The notes under the pieces were generated by a model. It was not told where the DNA came from, did not search any database, and saw only the letters and a program-made list of their open reading frames with translations. A stretch of DNA of 64,000 bases from Flavobacterium quisquiliarum (lineage in GTDB: Bacteria; Bacteroidota; Bacteroidia; Flavobacteriales; Flavobacteriaceae), in the NCBI RefSeq assembly GCF_019308285.1, contig NZ_WWEM01000039.1:1-64000 (forward strand), written 5' to 3'. The position numbers were made by a program, and so were the translations under genes. How positions within the stretch are numbered: position 1 is the first letter of the stretch; the number at the start of each line of letters is the position of its first letter. Positions 62,072-64,000 of this stretch are shown in pieces.

Positions 62072-63076
62072 TTATTCAGCCGCCATAAATTCCTCCGCCT
62101 TTTCTACCATATTATAGCTTCCGCAGAAAAATGGAACTCTTTGGTGCAGTTCTGTTGGCTGGATTTCCATAATTCTATTAAATCCGTCTGTTGCTTTTCC
62201 TCCGGCTTGTTCTGCAAGAAACGCCATTGGATTACCTTCATACAATAAACGCAACTTTCCTTTTGGCGCTTTAGAACTTGTTGGATAAATATAGATACCG
62301 CCCTTAATCATGTTTCGATGAAAATCTGAAACCAAACTTCCAATATATCTTGAAGTATAAGGTCTGTCACCTTCTTCTCGCTGACAATATTTAATGTAAT
62401 TTTTTACCCCTTGTGGAAAATGAACATAATTTCCTTCGTTTACCGAATAGATATGTCCATCTTTTGGAAATTGCATATTCGGATGTGAAAGATAAAAAGT
62501 CCCTATTGCGGGGTTTAAAGTAAATCCGTTTACTCCATGTCCTGTCGTGTAAACCAGCATGGTTGAAGTTCCATAAATTACATAGCCTGCTGCCACCTGA
62601 TTGATTCCCGGTTGTAAAAAATCCTCGCTGGTTACCGGAGTTCCAATTGGCGTTACTCTTCTAAAAACAGAAAAGATCGTTCCTACTGAAACATTCACAT
62701 CAATGTTTGAAGATCCGTCAAGCGGATCCATTAAGATCACGTACTTATTATTATGACAGTTGTCGCTCCCCTGAACTGTAATATAATCGTCGTTTTCTTC
62801 TGAAGCAATACCACAGACAATCTCACGGTTTATTAACGTCTGGATAAATACTTCGTTGGCATAGACATCTAATTTTTGCTGGTCTTCTCCTTGGATATTC
62901 TGTTCGCCCGCGGCGCCAATAATATCCACCAAACCCGCTTGGTTTACTTTATGATTGACGACCTTGGCAGCCAATCTAATAGAGTTGATAATTCGCGAGA
63001 GCTCTCCCGACGAATACTGAAATGCTTTTTGGTTCTCAATAATAAACTCTCCCAGTGTTTTATTGCGTTCTTCCAT
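62072..63076 (-). CDS. fbp: Fructose-1,6-bisphosphatase, class I
   Basis: 334 residues. Metal-binding residues are found in ASEENDDYITVQG and VILMDPLDGSSNIDVNVSVG, and the substrate site follows in YPTSSKAPKGKLRLLYEGNPM. It hydrolyses fructose-1,6-bisphosphate in gluconeogenesis. Single gene, divergent from the GNAT gene, with 262 bp between. The final codons overlap the 30-bp inverted repeat boundary. Confidence 0.96.
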   Translation of the reverse strand: MEERNKTLGEFIIENQKAFQYSSGELSRIINSIRLAAKVVNHKVNQAGLVDIIGAAGEQNIQGEDQQKLDVYANEVFIQTLINREIVCGIASEENDDYITVQGSDNCHNNKYVILMDPLDGSSNIDVNVSVGTIFSVFRRVTPIGTPVTSEDFLQPGINQVAAGYVIYGTSTMLVYTTGHGVNGFTLNPAIGTFYLSHPNMQFPKDGHIYSVNEGNYVHFPQGVKNYIKYCQREEGDRPYTSRYIGSLVSDFHRNMIKGGIYIYPTSSKAPKGKLRLLYEGNPMAFLAEQAGGKATDGFNRIMEIQPTELHQRVPFFCGSYNMVEKAEEFMAAE

Positions 63077-63148
63077 TGCTAAATCGTTATAGTTTTATTT
63101 TTAAGTCACAAATATCGCTTATTTTGTGAGAATGATTTAAAAATTATT

Positions 63149-63176
63149 TTGTTAGTTTGCCCTTATTGTATATTTG
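63149..63176 (+). promoter_or_regulatory. Candidate promoter upstream of the GNAT gene
   Basis: TTG (63149-63151), 17 nt, TATATTTG (63169-63176) on the plus strand. It fits the flavobacterial consensus and lies 163 bp before the GNAT start. The remainder of the 262-bp gap is A/T-rich. Confidence 0.55.
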
Positions 63177-63338
63177 CTAATATTTTGCGAAAAGCAACTT
63201 TTAAAATGATTTTTATTTGATAATAATTAAATAAAAATACGAATACATAAAATTGCTTCTTTCAAATGTTTGTGAAAACAAATTCTATATCGGGAAAAAG
63301 CAATACTATAAAGGACAAAAAAATAAAGTTTACCAATT

Positions 63339-63827
63339 ATGAATATTAGAAAAGGAAATCCTGAGGATATGAAATCGGTGTTGGAGCTAATTCAGGAGCT
63401 GGCAATATTCGAAAAAGAACCTGAAGCTGTAGTGATTACAGAAGAAGATTTAGTTCGTGACGGATTTGGAGAAAAACCGCTTTTTCAGGTTTTTGTGGCA
63501 GAGATTGAAAACGAAGAAAAACAAAAAGAGATCGTTGGAATTGCTTTATACTATTACCGTTATTCGACTTGGAAAGGAAAAACAATACACCTTGAAGATT
63601 TAATTGTAAAAGAAAAAATGCGAGGTACCGGTTTAGGTTCCGCGCTTTACGCCGAAATCATGAAACAAGGAAAAAGAGATGGAGTTCGAAGAGTAGAATG
63701 GAATGTTTTGGCTTGGAATACACCAGCCGTTAATTTTTACAAAAATTCCGGTGCAAAAATCCTTGACGATTGGCAGGTCGTTCAAATGGATGAAGCTGGA
63801 GTGAATGCGTTCTTAGAAAAATTATAA
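63339..63827 (+). CDS. GNAT-family N-acetyltransferase
   Basis: 162 residues, close to the diamine/spermidine acetyltransferase type. The N-terminus IRKGNPEDMKSVLELIQELA, the acetyl-CoA loop VKEKMRGTGLGSALYAEI and WNVLAWNTPAVNFYKNSGA are the conserved pieces. Substrate probably a polyamine or amino compound; not certain. It is divergent from fbp and is followed by the third GCCAC repeat element. Confidence 0.88.
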   Translation: MNIRKGNPEDMKSVLELIQELAIFEKEPEAVVITEEDLVRDGFGEKPLFQVFVAEIENEEKQKEIVGIALYYYRYSTWKGKTIHLEDLIVKEKMRGTGLGSALYAEIMKQGKRDGVRRVEWNVLAWNTPAVNFYKNSGAKILDDWQVVQMDEAGVNAFLEKL

Positions 63828-63836
63828 AAGTCTTTA

Positions 63837-63929
63837 GCCACTAATTCACGAATTATTATTTTTTAAAATCTTAGTGAATAAAAAATTCGTGAATTGCTTC
63901 GCCTCTTCGCTATCGCTCGGGTCGTGGCT
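63837..63929. repeat. GCCACGAATT inverted-repeat element (copy 3, interrupted)
   Basis: Left arm GCCACTAATTCACGAATT (63837-63854). The right arm AATTCGTGAATT is separated from the final CGTGGC by about 25 nt (GCTTCGCCTCTTCGC...). This looks like the same element as the ones at 24.0 and 46.1 kb with an insertion near the end. Confidence 0.7.
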
Positions 63930-64000
63930 AATAAAAAAAATAATAGATTTCCTCAAATCTAAAATCTAAAATCTAAAAAATCTAAAATTAAAAATGAGAG

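Overview
The window looks like a chromosomal segment of a Flavobacterium-type Bacteroidota. The DNA is AT-rich. Promoters fit the TTG-N17-23-TAnnTTTG pattern of this phylum, and Shine-Dalgarno sequences are hardly visible. Gene content includes a TonB/ExbB/ExbD/ExbD locus with PstS and TPR partners, DUF3857, DUF1501 and DUF1800 proteins, a YfiT-type DinB protein and kynurenine-pathway genes. Intergenic spaces are rich in nested inverted repeats typical of flavobacterial genomes. I infer the genus from content; there is no rRNA sequence in the window to prove it.

Layout. 1-617: no convincing gene; the left edge carries a leftward promoter, possibly for an rRNA operon outside the window. 0.6-4.5 kb: LolC/E-like permease, YkgJ-type Cys-cluster protein, methyltransferase, YfiT-like DinB protein, queE. 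4.6-10.3 kb: leftward operon exbB-exbD-exbD-tonB-small membrane protein-pstS-TPR. 10.7-12.2 kb: HerA-like ATPase. 12.4-13.7 kb: kmo; its pathway partner kynU lies at 26.9-28.2 kb. Between them: a GNAT protein, an AraC-type regulator, two serine beta-lactamase-like hydrolases and an NTF2-like protein, a penicillin acylase, an AsmA-like protein, an uncharacterised 602-residue Cys-cluster protein and a glycine-zipper lipoprotein. 28.4-41.2 kb (leftward): rsgA, dtd, four DUF3857 paralogues in tandem, a MazG-like protein, aroA, queA. 41.5-45.9 kb (leftward): an aromatic amino acid operon, pheA-aminotransferase-tyrA-DAHP synthase/chorismate mutase, preceded by a Phe/Tyr-rich leader peptide and an attenuator. 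46.1-48.7 kb: DUF1501/DUF1800 pair. 48.9-50.8 kb: accessory patch with a reverse transcriptase lacking a normal start and a 112-bp perfect direct repeat. 50.9-54.5 kb: nrdA and nrdB. 54.8-63.8 kb: DUF3109, MarC, small membrane protein, FAD protein, lipoproteins, NTF2-like protein, S41 protease, dCMP deaminase, HupE/UreJ-like protein, TerB, fbp, GNAT.

Strongest observations. (1) The pheA leader has a promoter, a 26-codon ORF with 6 Phe and 2 Tyr, a terminator hairpin followed by eight T just before pheA, and a competing 8-bp antiterminator pairing. This is a complete classical attenuator seen directly in the sequence. (2) The reverse transcriptase frame stays open 87 codons upstream of any ATG, GTG or TTG, next to a perfect 112-bp direct repeat; it is neither a typical DGR nor a recognisable group II intron. 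(3) In three of the four DUF3857 proteins the transglutaminase Cys and His are replaced; the fourth keeps them, and a 20-nt scar records the duplication. (4) Several terminators are nested inside long, sometimes perfect, inverted repeats that recur across the window.
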